Part shown: positions 12,919 to 27,024 of the stretch, piece by piece
How positions within the stretch are numbered: the stretch's first letter is position 1
Layout of the letters: each line of letters opens with the position of its first letter
Source of the DNA: Opisthocomus hoazin
Taxonomy: Eukaryota; Chordata; Aves; Opisthocomiformes; Opisthocomidae
Reading direction: 5' to 3'
Length of the DNA stretch: 64,000 bases
NCBI RefSeq assembly: GCF_030867145.1
Contig: NC_134420.1
Span: forward strand, 43,482,912 to 43,546,911
The notes under the pieces: model-generated
What the model saw: the letters and a program-made list of their open reading frames with translations, nothing else
What the model was told of the DNA's origin: nothing
The model's database searches: none
Translations under genes and position numbers: made by a program

Positions 12919-15900
12919 CTGAAAAAGTATGTAAATATTTAACAAATTAGCATACAATGCTTTTATCAACTCAAAACATTCTACTATTCCCATTTAAAAC
13001 AACCATACTAACATAATACAATTTATCCAAATAAAACTGTTGTGATAATTATTGCATCATACAATTATTTCTAGTCTGTCAAGAAGACAGTTTTACGACA
13101 ACCTTCTTGCAATTATTGACAACTATCAAAATAACTTATAGAACAATTCCATATGTTCTCCAGGAATGAGAGTTTTTTTCATGTGTGTCAGCTACTAAAG
13201 GAACTTTTCAAAAACCAGCAGATTCAACTAAATATAGCTGAGGTTATTTTTTCAGTTGTAGCACTGTCATAGCTAGTCAATCACACTATCATGAACCTCA
13301 CATTTGTGATTCCTGCCTATTTGCTGCCTTCAATTTGCACTTCAGTTCTCACCTGCTCTCTGTCTTGGCTTATGATAGAGACCTTTCCCTCTGAAGAACC
13401 ATGTTAGACTTCCAGATTCCCTCATCACATGTATTCTCTTACTGATTTTCTCTTCCTCACTGACTGGAGGCTTAGCTTTCAATTCCTGCTCAGTCCACAT
13501 ATGCAAACATGCCTCGCTCCTTCCATCTCCTGATCTCTGACGCCCTAACCTCACCTCCTCCATCACTTTTTCAAAAAATCCATCTTGGCCATACTATTTC
13601 CATGCAGGTATGCATGAGCCTGCCAAATCTTATTCTCTACCCAAGCTGCCTATTAAAATGTCTTCAGCTCCCTTTACCTCCAGGAATATCACATGACATA
13701 GCTACGCCTATAACCTGAAATTCTCTAACTCTATCCTAGACCTTTTACAATTTGATTTTTGCCTCACAGATCCTCTGCAAAAATACTCAAAATCTCAGTG
13801 AAAAGAACTCTACATGTTCTGCCAAGGTGAAAGGTCTGTAAAAAAGTTAGTAGCCATATTTTAATGAAGTCTTGCTAAACTACAGCTGTCTTCATAACTC
13901 TAAATCAAACATTTGAGCAAAGTTTTAAGAATAACTGAACCATATTTAGCTCCCCCCAATTTTAAAGACTACTCTCAAATATGAAACTTCGAGAAAAAAT
14001 ACCCAATAAAACACTTGCTGGACAAAACCAGGGATTTCCAATACATCTTCTCCTCAAATGGCTGAGCCACTGCTGCAATTTTTCCAAATTGAAGGTAAAA
14101 GCTCATCTCAAATGCTGCCTGACATTTGATGGTAGAGAAGATTTCCTTCTAAATTACAGAAGTTTCTACTAAAATTGCAATTAGGAACAGTCTCATTAAC
14201 AAACTGTCAGTAGATGGCACTACTGACCCTTCAGTAAGATAAAATCCTGCGTTTCATAGCAATTACATTGTAACTGAAAAACTGCAAGGCTCCTAGAAAC
14301 TAAGTATATGAATCTGACTGCCAACTAATAGAATGACAATTTTTTTAAATTATTTTTTAATATGTTCATATTTCATCCATGCACTAGTAAGACTGCCTAC
14401 CCTAGGTGGTCTCTTTAAACTGAGACACAAAGCTTCGTTCCACACTAATAGGGCAGTGTTCCACCACGCTTTCCAGATAAAGTGTACATACTATGATTTT
14501 TATGCCCCATGAAGTACTGTACACTTGGAGGTAAAAAAATAAAAATTTAAGAAATTGTGAACTTAAATAAAGCTGACAATGTTTTTGTTCCATTCATAAG
14601 TGAAGCAAATAAAGCACCATAATTGAAAAGCCAACCTAAATTTGTTCAGTTTAGAGCTGTGGCAAATACTATTTAGCTGCAGTTGTTCCATTTTGGAGCT
14701 ACCATTTCAAAATATTAATTCAAATTCTGATTTAATTGTTCATTAGAGAATATAATGAGGTATCTGATCTAAAATTATTCCAATGACTAGCCACTAAAAA
14801 TAAGCCAAAATACTGTTGCATGTAATGAGATCAGTTAAGTCTTGCATATCCATCTGATGCTTAACTTCAACTTTAGAGTAAGCAATTAATCTTATTAAAT
14901 TCCAGTAAACTACATATTTGCACACATATTCCTCTCCATATTGTCACACAACCAAGGGTAATTATTACATATCTTCAAAATCACTAACAAGCTACAGTGT
15001 TGTTGACAAGTCAGTGACATTACTCCACCACACAGTAACTGAATTCTGCAAGAGGCATCTTTTGAATCCTTGGAGTATTGACTTGCTATTCTTCTAAGGA
15101 TAGGTTTTCATGAGTGAAAAAGTAAGAGGAGGAGAAACGATGCCCTAAGTTGATTTACATGCTTACTACTATTTAACTGTTGAATCCTACCACTTGATTG
15201 AAAGGATATAAGCCAACTCCAGTCCAAACTCCATGAAGTCAAAATATAGCCACAGTTTTCTAACCTCAGCAAGTCTTATTAATTTAAGCACAGCGCTATG
15301 CTAATGAAGATTGGAGTGACTCTGAGTAGAAAAGAGAAGTCCGGCTGGGTCTGCAAAGCACCATGAAGGAATACCCATTAGCTACAAACAAAAAATCCCC
15401 CACATATAACCACTTAAGGTCTAATTTAATTACAAAACTTCATACAGAACTACCAAAATATTTAAGGACATTATAGTAATAATGTTTTAGAGAGGTAAAA
15501 TGTTGTTTATCACACCTGTCACACACACAGAGATAAATATTCGAAATATCAAACTATTTTGTAACTAATAATGCATTTTATTTAATCTTACACACTGATG
15601 TCCTGTTTTGTACCCTTTTTCTGAGAAAGTACGAAAGTCGTCATTGTCTGAATGAGTTTGTTTCTGATTCCCTATAATCTGCTGTTTCACTGCATTAAAC
15701 TTTTTGACAGCATCAAGGAGTTTGCAACAAGAGGAGGAGAAAACGGGCGGGGGGAATCAGGTGCAACACTGAAAATTGCCGTCAACTATCTTCAGATCCG
15801 AAATTCTCAGAATTTATTTTGCCATGGGTCTGGTTTATTTTCATTAGTTGTGATTCTTCACTCAGAGGAACGACGGCAAAAAAATACCATCTATTATCCT

Positions 15901-17933
15901 GAACTCTTCATTCAGTAGAACCACCAGGAAACCAACATACTATCAGTCTTGGATGATCTACTGACAAGTCAGTACCTGCACGCTTCCTTACTCAACCCAT
16001 CCCACTTCCGCAATTAGATCCCCTCAAACTACTGGGCATTCGCAGCAAAAAATAACAGAAAGCTTCCTCATTGCCTCCCACACATTCACCAATCAACCCC
16101 AGGGTTTCAGTTCCTGTTTTTAGCAATCTTCGTGACAGTTCTGGCTGGGACTTAAGCAAGGATTTTGCTCTTGAAAAGTATGCAGTGTTGGCTTCTACCC
16201 ACTAGCCGCAAGAACTAAGCAAACTATGTTTTTGCTGTTCTGCTTCTATTGTACATACAATTACAAGTTTCTTGCCTATCAGATGAATTTTGGAATTTCA
16301 TGGGAAGGCAGGCTACAAAGGCAGCCGCATTTCAGGAGAAAGCAGCAATGAGATTTTACCAGTGCCAATCCCCTTCACATTCTGCCTTCTCTTACATGCC
16401 ATCTTCACACTCCAGCTGTCCTTACCTGACTCTGATCTATCTCAATAAATAGGCAATCCTTACAGCCTTATGGTGCACATCTGCATACAGTATCTATGTG
16501 CAGCACACAGAGTTTATTGTTACCAAAACAACCAAAATGTTTTCCTTCAACTTTCAACAATTCATTACACCCAAGACACTTGGGTCTCCCGTAACAGCAC
16601 ATTATTCCTTTGATATGTTCAATGTTCTTTAAAGGAAGAGCACCCCAACACTTAGCATACTTTTCACCTGCCTTGAATCCAGACTGACTTGCACATTACC
16701 TGCATGATATAACAACTTAACTTTCAGTCTTACACCAGTTGGAAACCTTGAGTTACTCCCCACTTTGAGGACAGGGCTGAATGAAGAAATAAATAATTTC
16801 TGTCTGTTGTTTCACTAGAAAACACATGATGTGCCAATACAGCTTTCTGTATGAACATACGCTGTTTTCTGAGGCACCTTTATACTGGACATTCCACACA
16901 GAGGTATGTGGCCATCCTTGCCAAGATATTAGCTTTTAATATGAAACCGACTAATCAAAAGTTATTTCTGCACTAGTCACTCATAGCACTAATTCATAAT
17001 GTAAAATATATTCAGGTGTACTTACTCTTGGACACGTAACTTAATGTCAAGGTGAAGCCTCACTATACACTTCGCTTCAAAATTTTAAGTTTGCTCTGGC
17101 AGGAATGTTCTCCTCAAATCAAAATAAACAAATAAAGGCTACCTATTTTGTTGCCTGATCCTCAAGATGTTTACACTGTTGGATTCAGCTACTTTTTAAC
17201 GGCAAAGTAAAATTAAATGTAAGAATTGAGTCCACTACTGAAACTACAGGTACATGACAAGATTATTTTCCCAGAGTTTTTGAAAAATTAACTACTAATT
17301 TTGGTCAAATGAAATAGCCAGGCAACAGAAGGGCATGTAGGTTTGAAGGGCATTAGCCTGCACAGACCGAGTGGAATTTTAATTTTTTAAGCATTAAATT
17401 AACGCTACAGAAAATGCACCTACTGAGGCCAGAAATTCTACCATCTACCACATGAAAAAACAATACTTTAGAATGTAATACTAAATTTTAGACGATTCCG
17501 TTCTGCCACAAAATATGGTTTTCATCATGCAACACAAAAATAGTTGTAGGGAATCAAAGGAACAATATTCTTCATCCTTTCAAGTTTAATACCACTGAAG
17601 AGCAGATAAAGGCATAGTAATAAGGTATAAATGTTTTTGGAACATTTATTCTTGTTTAGTATACAATTACTCTAACTCGGAAAGGGCAACCGCCCAATTT
17701 GAACTTTATGTGTTTAAGACACAAGTTCAATTTGAAAATTATGCAACTATTTATCATAGCAGACACTAAAGTTTATCAGAAAACATAGTGTAAAGATGAC
17801 CAACCATAAAGACAGTTTGCATAAAGTAACTGTAGTATCATCTAGTAAAGACAGTTTACATGAAGTGATGGAACTCCTTTCAGTCTGTAAAGTCTTCCCG
17901 GTCAGATAAAGGCTGAGCAATTTGTATACCTAC
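12919..17933 (-). other. STRN3 intron 2
   Basis: About 5 kb of AT-rich sequence. An imperfect direct repeat (units near 17807-17832 and 17846-17871, sharing taaagacagttt) lies just downstream of exon 2 in the direction of transcription. No gene, RNA or nameable mobile element. Confidence 0.65.
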
Positions 17934-18037
17934 CTTTCTTGTTTTAATGCATATTCTAACATTTTTATTCTTCTCACTAAATCTTTCTTCAAATTTTCTT
18001 GACCCTTTCTTTCCCCTTGTAAAAACGCTATCCGAGC
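17934..18037 (-). CDS. STRN3: STRN3 coding exon 2 (coiled coil)
   Basis: A 104-nt exon with a TTTTCAG acceptor and an AAAG|GTAGG donor. It encodes residues 114-147 plus two bases of Arg148, starting ARIAFLQGERKGQENLKKD. This is the core of the striatin coiled coil, rich in Lys, Glu and heptad Leu. Phase agrees on both sides. It is isolated between the 20.8-kb intron 1 and the 5-kb intron 2. Confidence 0.96.
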
Positions 18038-20791
18038 CTGAAAACACAAAAAAACAAAAGATAACGGATTTTCGTCCACTCTGTTCCCAAAACAAAGTAA
18101 TGAAGTCTGGCTAGGAAGGAAAAGAAAACAAAGAAAAAAAAAGACTCTGCTTTATATAAATCACTTCGTCCAGTCATTAACAACAAAAATATTTCTGCCC
18201 TAGAGACCGAGTATTATTTTCTGTTCACAAATTTTGGGGGTTTTGCCTTGAAATAAAGGTATTTAAGTTAGTATAGTAACTATAGGATGTGGCACAAACA
18301 GCAATCATAAGAAACATTTTAATATATGCACACATTTTTGTCCTTATGGTATCGCTAACATAAATTGCTATACATTTTCTTCCAAACCCCAGGCTATATC
18401 AAACTAGGTACAGAGCGTACTTTTAAGCAATTTAGTAATGTCAGCATATTGAACAGATTAAGAAATGGATACATGGACTCAAATACAGAATTTACAAATT
18501 CATTATACAGGAAACAACTATATTTTATGGATTCACATTGTACTTACTACTGAAGACAGCTGAAGGTTAGAATATCACAGAAGAATTTGTTTTAGTGTGC
18601 TGTTCTATACGGAGAAAAATAATGCCTTTTTTTTTTTAAAAAAAGCATCAATCATACTACCCACCTAACTTACAAACAAACAATAAAGCTTCCTACTTGC
18701 CTGCGAACCTAGTAGACAGCTTGTATGTTCTACTGAATATATTGTTATCTCAACTAGTGCAAAAGGTGTAGTTGAAAACTTTGAAGTAGTTGAAAACTAA
18801 AGGTAGTAAGTTTGTTGAGAAAAAAGTAGTCTCTCTACTGCAAAGTGAAAGGGCTTGTATTTTGTCTTTTGCAAGCCAAAATCCTACGGAAGAGAAGGGA
18901 ATTTGCAGAAGTGAATACAAAATTTAAACAGTTAATTATATTACTGGATTGGCCATTGTTATAGGAAACCACACACTCATTTGTCCTCATTATGACTTTA
19001 AACTGACTGAAGTCATTGGGTGGCTAATTCAAGACAAGATTCAATATAAAATTTTCTTGGAAGAGGGATTAATAAAATAGAGTAAGGAGAGTAAAGCAGA
19101 GACCACATTGCTCTACAGAGCTTAAGATCAACAACACAACTTCATTATTAAAGGAGGCACAACAACAAAAAAGCAGAGCTATGATTGGCACCGAACCTAT
19201 CTTTGAAGTTGGTTTTTTTTTTTTAAAGGGAGTGGTTGTACATTTTCGTTACTCAGTGGTTAAAGCTTGAAACAGTCTAACCAGGAGGATAGCATTCTTG
19301 CATTGCTCCTTTCTCAAGGCTAAGAGATATCACCATAAAAATCTTTTACACATCAGCCCTGATTTTAGTCCCTCTAGCCTTGTGCTCAATGGTAAACCAG
19401 ATTAAAACATGTTCTTTTTCCTTGCATCAGCTAATGATTTAATCAATTATAATTTAAAATCCTAGTGAGAACAAGGCAGTTACGAGTATTTCAAAGTCTG
19501 GCATGAAAGCACTCTCAATTAACCTCTATCACTTGGTGAGAAAGAGTAATGCAGCAAACAGTGCATGGTAATAGAGAAGAGAAAAACCCAACGGACTTCG
19601 TAATGCTTGCACAGATATTTCAAGACAAAAGGTAGAGACCGAGATCAAGAATCAGTTATTTTAAACCCCAGGCTCCCAATGGAAGGAGGAGTTGAGCAAA
19701 CCCAACAACTATACTCAACTGCAACTATGTACTTAATTTTAAAAAATACTATAAAACTGACTCTAATCCAACAGAAAGTTAACAGCCTTCTGGAGAAAAC
19801 GACAACTGTGCATAATTTGCTCTCCTCTAGTATCTAAGGCAGCAAACGACCAGACAACTTCACAAACCCAAATTGTTGTCCCCATTTTCACTAGTCAAGG
19901 ATAAGGTAACAAAAAAAATACAGTGTCCTTACACATAAATACATTAGTACACATAAACTAGTTATAAAAGTAGTTTTTTTAAAAGAAGTAGTATGTTACA
20001 CGCACATATGCACAACACCATGCTTCAAACACTTCGAAGTTACTGCATGCACGCAGATTCTTTTTAAAAAAATAAAGCCAGAACTAAATACTTTAATAAT
20101 TATCATCTAATGAAGATTATGAAAGTTTTTATGGTCTTTGACTTGAATGCAGTTCTCAACTCCTTCCAGTACTCAGGACTTCTGTAAGTGACAGTCTTCT
20201 CCCCTTCTATTCATCTTCTTTCATTGGCCAGCACCCTTTAATAGCTATTTGACAAATCTTAGGTGCCAGCCGCAGCTGTTGGGCCTTATTTCATCCTCAG
20301 TTTGCTGATAACAGAGAAGAAAATAATATAGCTGTAATCATACACAGAGGGAGGCATCTGCCTCCTAAATGCTCCCAACCAAACTATTTCCTTCTTCTGG
20401 AAATACTTCTGGAGTACTTGGCCAAGCAGAATCAAGTCTCCACATTTACTAGGTATTGCCTAGATCTCATACTTATCAACCAGACAGGTTAATGAGCTAA
20501 ATGATCTTGAGAATCAATATACTGCAGAAATGATATTACAAAAATAAAACCAAACAAAATCCAAAAATACATCCTACAACAAAGCCCTCAAAAAACTCTT
20601 CTACATGTAACAGTATTAATAACAATCTTCATAAGATCCAAAAGGTTGACCAGAAAGGTTGCCACACAACGCACTTTGTAGTTGAGTTTTTGACATTTTT
20701 GTCAATATTTAGCAGACTACTTTCAGCATCACTTCCTGTAACTGCTTGTATATACATTTGACTGATTTTAGGGATTTTCTTTTTTTCTCCA

Positions 20792-20825
20792 TTTAGCCAT
20801 GTAATGTAACCATTACATGGCTAAA
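20792..20825. repeat. Perfect 15-bp inverted repeat with a 4-nt loop
   Basis: The left arm tttagccatgtaatg (20792-20806) and right arm cattacatggctaaa (20811-20825) are exact reverse complements separated by taac. Either strand of a transcript would fold into a 15-bp hairpin. It is too short for a typical pre-miRNA stem of 22 bp or more, and flanking pairing is not obvious. Confidence 0.95.
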
Positions 20826-23800
20826 ACTTCACAGAATTTATCTACGCAGAAGTTCCAGGTCTTAATCTTTGGAAACACGGAAAATCAATTTAGTCTTTTG
20901 GAACAGTCATCAAGACTCTCAAAACAAAACCAAGAATAAGATCACTGCAGATATACTGTATAAATTACACTAATCAATTTGCTTCCTTAAGTCTTGAATC
21001 GAGAGATGAGACGTGTTAAAACTATCACCTGATGTCTTGCGTAACCATGAGCCCCAAGAATCAACACACAATAACCCAACACTGGCTTTTTTGAAAAGGA
21101 GTAAATCTCAGGTTTGATAAAAGCAGATAAAGTAAATAGATCAGTCTCCCTCAGGGCTGTTGTGCTAACTTAGGTTCCATATAAGAAATGCTCTCTACAT
21201 AATACAACTTTCTCAATCCTTAGATATTCCTTTCCTTTGAAATAACTCTCAGGAGAGCTGCATTCGACACAATTTATAACTATACTCATGATTAAAGATT
21301 GACTGGCACTAAAATTGGGAAACAAAATGGCACAGAACAATTTGGTACTCACCTTCCCTCCCTTCCTCCCAGTTACAACAGAATTCTTTCCATTGTCTTT
21401 AGCCAATTTTGAAGTCCCCAGGCTGATACTAAGAGGAGCAATCCTCCTCCTCCCTCCTCCTATTGTTCCCTCTATGGTGCTGACTTAGCTGCTTCTGCTG
21501 CCACACATTAAGTCTGCTGAGGAAATTATTCTATTTATTTTTTACTCAGTTCTGAATTACATCAGTTTCCTGAACCTATTCTGTATAGCCATGGGAGTAC
21601 TCAGGCTGGCACAAGGGATGCAAACAGGATACTGAAGTAACAGCTCCTGTCAGTGACAACACGGCCTTAGATCAGCCTAAACTCACCATGATATCACAAC
21701 CTTGTCCATGGTATAAGAGTTGCAAAAACAAGAGTAGAGATACAAAGAAAATCAAATACAAGTCTTAACTCTTTTGAATTACAAATTCAATCAAAATGTA
21801 TTTTTAAAAGTGTATTAGCAAGATCATTTCTTAAGGGGGAGAAAAGATGTTATTTTACAGAACACGTGCAAAATAGTGGTTCTGTAAGCAAAAACAGGGC
21901 CTCCCATGGATTTAAAAAAATCCAGCTGAATTTAGCTGTATACAGACTCTGTTAGAATATTTTTCCCCACAGATTGAGCTATGCTTCAGATTCTTCAAAC
22001 AAGCTGAACCAGGAGCATCTTTTACAGGGCAGATTCCTCCTCTTCTACCAGCCTGTCCATTTTCATATTTACCGTATTTTCACAGATCTCTGTGATGCAC
22101 TAGCTTTCTACAAAATTCGGTGACACTTGATAACTCTGGGCTCTCTCTACAACTTGGCCCTCAGCTGTAAATAATGAGTACCACCACATGAACTTGCCTA
22201 GTTTTATTCTGGCAGTGAATTCAGGGACCTCCGAGAAGCAGTTTGAGTGACAGATACTTTGTATCTGTGCAAGGATGCATGAAATAATGTCTGGAACTAG
22301 GCAAGATACAACACAAGGATAAAAAGAATTACTGAACAGCTACTTGAATAGTATGGATCTCACGAAAAAGAATTGTGAGGTTGAATAACGACAGAATGTA
22401 CATACAGAAGTGGACAAATGAAAATTCTAACATCTAATATTCTAGACTTTGTAAACTTAATATTGTTTTAATGGTGTGTTGCATTTTAGACATACATGCA
22501 CTAGATTTTGTAGTTGGAATGGTTTTTGTCTTTTAAATAGGAAGTCTGACCACGTGCAAACCAGGTAATAGTCTGTCACCCAAACTCCAAGATATCAAAA
22601 AAAATCCTGAAGTTTTCCTTGAACGGTAAGAATAAGTAAATCACTTATTACACTGACACTCCACATCCCCAGTATGCAATTACACTGCTTGATTAAAGTG
22701 TAACAGAAAGTTTAAAGTAGTTTACCAGAGAACTTCCACATAACTAAATTTTAAAAAATACTGCACTTCACATAGAAGTTTAAAATTTAAAGAAAAAAAA
22801 ATGTCTTCTGGGAAGAAAATGAGGATTCCCCCCCCCCTTCTTTTTAAATAAGCTTGAAAGGTCCTAAAACTTAAGAATTATTGCTCTACATTTATATAGC
22901 ACTACATAATAGCAAGTATTCATATTAAACCCGCATTTTATTGCTTCAACTGCACAGAAAAAGTTAACTTAAAGACAATCTTGACGTTGATCTAACATAT
23001 TTCTCTTAGCCATTGAGCACAAAGGAGGGAAGTCATTAGAGCATTTTGGGCAGGTAAAATTGCATATGCAACCTAAAGGTTATATAATAACTACATACAG
23101 GATTTCAGAGTCTTGTTTTACTAATAAATTCTGATATGCTGTATTCGAAATACTCGTCCAACATCTCAAACCTAGCAAAACATATCAAAGGGAAAAAGAG
23201 GCATGAAACCTGAATGGTAAAGCTTGTAAGACTGATTAAAGGCCTTATCTTACATTGTTGAAACACTAACACGTTCCTGTACAATTCAAACAATCAAATT
23301 CTAATAGCTTTACCAATACAGGAACACACTCAATGAGTATACTTTCTTTCCATTTCATTTGTGAACATTGTTAACTCTCAGACTCTAGAAGTATATTTTG
23401 AAAAAAATCAACTATATGTAGAGCAATGCCAGCTGCAATGCAATGCTTGTGTTTTGTTTTTCTAAAGTCCATTCAGACTTTTAGAAGGAAGGAAGGAAAG
23501 GCCTGCAGTATTTTTGAAAGAAATGCAATACACTGAAGCAGCTTGAATATACATACCCAGTGCACGTATAAGTGCACGCTTACCCTACTAGGGCATGTCA
23601 CAAAACTCAAAACAATAGTAAGATTATTAAAAAAAAAAAATTGTTTTAATCACAAGATTATCATCACACAAAAAGACTAACCTAATCTTCATTTTTAGAT
23701 GTTTATTATGCCGAAGATGAAGCAGAATACTGTTTTGGAAAACTAAAAAATACTAGGGAGGTGGAAGATTTGACTCATAACAGTAATTTCAGAGTGGACA

Positions 23801-24774
23801 CACCTGTGTAGCTACTAACATTCTAATTCCCATTCACAAAAGGGAAACTGAACATAAGAGGAGAAGCCTTCACCTTCAGTTTTCAAATACAGTCTGAAAC
23901 TTCATCTCATTCAGAACATCTAAACCATCACGCATGTAAAAGCATTAACAATTTAGAAGAGTTTTTGTGTATCCTTACAGACCTGATTGTGTCTATACAT
24001 TTATTACAATTACCCCTTAAACTGTCAACTGAGGACTGAAAAAAGATACCTTGACTACTTGAAATATATATATCAAAAAAATCTTTATTTTGAAAATTTA
24101 AGCCTTGAGCAAGATTCTCTCTCTAGTAAGCTGTGCAGTGAGATAGGTGTCACTAGTCATATCAGGATCATACATGTTTCAAAGATATACTATTTTTAAA
24201 GATACTGTAGAACAAAACATAATTGGAAGACTACAAAAAATTAGAAACATCAGCTCTCATATGTTAACAGAAAACCTTTACTCCATAAAGAAGTCCAGGT
24301 TAAAGATGCAGAAAAAAAATATTTCAACAGCTAGTTAATACTAGTGCACATTTGAACAACGTTTGCAAAAAAGGAAGATAATTTTCTGTGGAACCTTATG
24401 AACAGTCACCTAAATATCAAGTGAGTAGCTGCTGCACTTAAAGTAACAACAGTATGAAGACATTTCCTGAAGGTTCCCTTTTCCATTTGAGCTGATGATC
24501 ATTTCTTGCTCCTCAGCTGATACTGTTTTCAAAGACTCATCTGATTCTGATTGCTTTTCAAAAACAACTCCTATGCACTAGAAGAGAGGAATTTACTCAT
24601 CCACAAATCCCCTTCAGTCCTGCAATGGGTATGGCAAAGACCAGGCTTGCAAAACTCTCTCCTTTCCTGAATCTGGCCTTCCCCTTCTCCGCCACCAACT
24701 TCTTACCCCCCGTCATTCAGATTCAAAAGTTTGCTTCTTTTTACTACAGGGCCAAGTACTGTCAAATTTCATAA

Positions 24775-24806
24775 GCTTCTTTGAACAACTGCTTCTTTGA
24801 ACAACT
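24775..24806. repeat. Tandem duplication of a 16-bp unit
   Basis: Two exact adjacent copies of gcttctttgaacaact. This is a simple slippage or end-joining duplication in STRN3 intron 1. Confidence 0.95.
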
Positions 24807-26472
24807 TATAGGAAATCCAGCCTTCAATTTCCTCCTCTTCTATGTTAGGGTCAAACTTCTACATCACAACTTAAACTCAGTATAAGGGTGCCTTCATTCT
24901 GTCACTATTCCTTACTAGAATTTTTTCATGGAATCATTTTTTTCTTGTGCTAGGAGCTTTATAGCCATCCTCCTAACCAATACGGTATTTAGCAATATTA
25001 AAGTAACAAAACTCATACAAGTTGTGGATGTGTTTTTAAGACTAACATCCCCTAAATTTCATGGTCTAGACACTAAGTAAACCAACTGCCCATAGTCTTC
25101 TACCCAGTATACAGAAGCCAGCAGGAGAAGAAAAAAAGAAAAGTCAATGAAGACAAGTCCAAAAAGTTAGAAGCCACTAAAAACGATGGATTCAAACTCT
25201 GTTACTAAAAGCACTTTCCTCAAAGACTAAAATGTAATGTACAAGTCTAAGAATTGGAAAATACATAAAACTTTTTTTTTTAAATAACAAATGTAAATGC
25301 CTCAGAAGTTTATCATTCATTGACTATTCTTCTACTCATAGAATAATTCTAAAATTTTGTTTCAGTTAAACTTACAAAATGACAAGCACAGTTTAATCTA
25401 TACCTAAGTTTGTATCTTTCCAATTTCAGTCCCAGAGGCAATCCTTCAGAAAAGTAAGTTCCTGCCCAGGAATTTTTAAAAGAACTGTCATCTTCCTTGA
25501 AAATGATTCTATTCTGTAAGACTGAATGATTACATTAACTTCCAGAAAAGTGAAGTTAATCAGATCAGTATCACCCACATACTGTAAGAGAACTACTAAA
25601 ATGCTCCATGCCAGTGTCAGAGTATCAGCCATCGTTCCCTGTATGCCAGCTCTCCTTCTCCCCAGACACCTGACAATTTCTGCAGGCATTTTATTTTAGC
25701 ATCACTAAAGACTCCTCCACTAGCAAATTTGCATTTTCCTTTGCACCTCACATGTAAATCACCAATAACACCAGCAATCTAAGCAGAACAAGATCCAGCA
25801 AACCATAGGTGAAAGCTGTTAAACAGACATAATTATTTCTTTAATCAGCTGACAGTTAACAGGAAAGCTTGGAGGTACTAAATCACCTAACCAGACACAA
25901 ATGCTCACTTTGACCTCAAAAAACGCTCACTCATTTTTACTTTCAAGTTATTCTATCTTCACAATTTAATGCTACTGAGAAATTACCATCTTTCCATTCA
26001 AACATCAAATTAGATGCCATCACTCAAGACAATTAAATAGCCAAGTAAAACATAAGCAGCGAAAGTATTTCTTACTACTTTATAAACACTTACTACTCTA
26101 TGAAGAGTCTGGATAGCGTATTTCGACTGCCTTCCATTAGCAGGTTGAATAATCTACGAAATATGTTTGAACACAAGTTCCCAAGACTCTGAGGCAGTCA
26201 TGTTTCTAATGATAATTTCAGAAAGCCCTGAAAACAAACATAAATTAAACTAAGTTCTCTTCACAATTAGTACTGTTTGAAAACACATGTATCCTTCCTC
26301 AAGTAAGTATTTACTTCCTGAAGATCAAGTCATGTAAAAGAAAACTAAGACTCCTACACCTATTTTCTTAACTGACTTTCTATTGGGCTTTGATTTGTTT
26401 CATATCAGTTCTTCCAATAAATAAAATAGTATTAGTGTTCATATGCCTTTGACAGAAAAAAGTTAGTACAGG

Positions 26473-27024
26473 ATGTCAAATAGTTTTACATATCAACATA
26501 TGGTCACTTTCAACAGGACTACAGAAAACTGCAAGAATCCGAGTTTAATATGCAAACACGTATCTTGGTCAATGCCAAAATTCAACACAAAATACACCCT
26601 ACATTCATCTCCAGTCAGTGTTCCTTTATCAAACTGCCTAGCAGGTCTCTGCCACAATACTCATGACAGCACAAAGTTAGCTTTTGTTAATGTCCAAAAC
26701 AGATTGCTGCTGAAAGCCTCTCACATACATTACCAAATGAAGCAAGAGGAGTACAGAAAGGGGAAAGAAAAAACAAAAACCAGAACAAAAACATCTCTAT
26801 TTATTTATCGTTTAACACAGCAGAGCTTGAGAGCATGTACCTATACAAAACAGTTTCCTTATCATGTCTTTCAGGGGCCTAGTACTTTCACTGCCTCAAT
26901 AGTTTTTATAAAGTCACACCATCTTTCACAAAATATTGGAAATAAAGGACCTAATAAATGTCCTGTGTTTTTGCAGACTCAGCGCTACATTCTTTGTTTG
27001 CCACATATAGCAGCCAAAACATAG
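26473..27024 (+). other. Unexplained 183-codon open frame in STRN3 intron 1
   Basis: An ATG-initiated frame of 183 codons, antisense to STRN3, in DNA of about 62-65% AT. I see no signal peptide, domain or family signature. The product is rich in Ser, Thr, Lys and His and has a basic Lys/Thr patch (KGKEKTKTRTKTS) around residues 97-109. No splice-site or promoter context is evident. It may be a chance frame favoured by the local A+C-rich plus strand. I do not claim that it is a gene. Confidence 0.2.

Noticed and set aside
17807..17871. Imperfect direct repeat near STRN3 exon 2
   Set aside because: Two diverged copies of about 26 bp with a short spacer, not a CRISPR-like or mobile-element structure.
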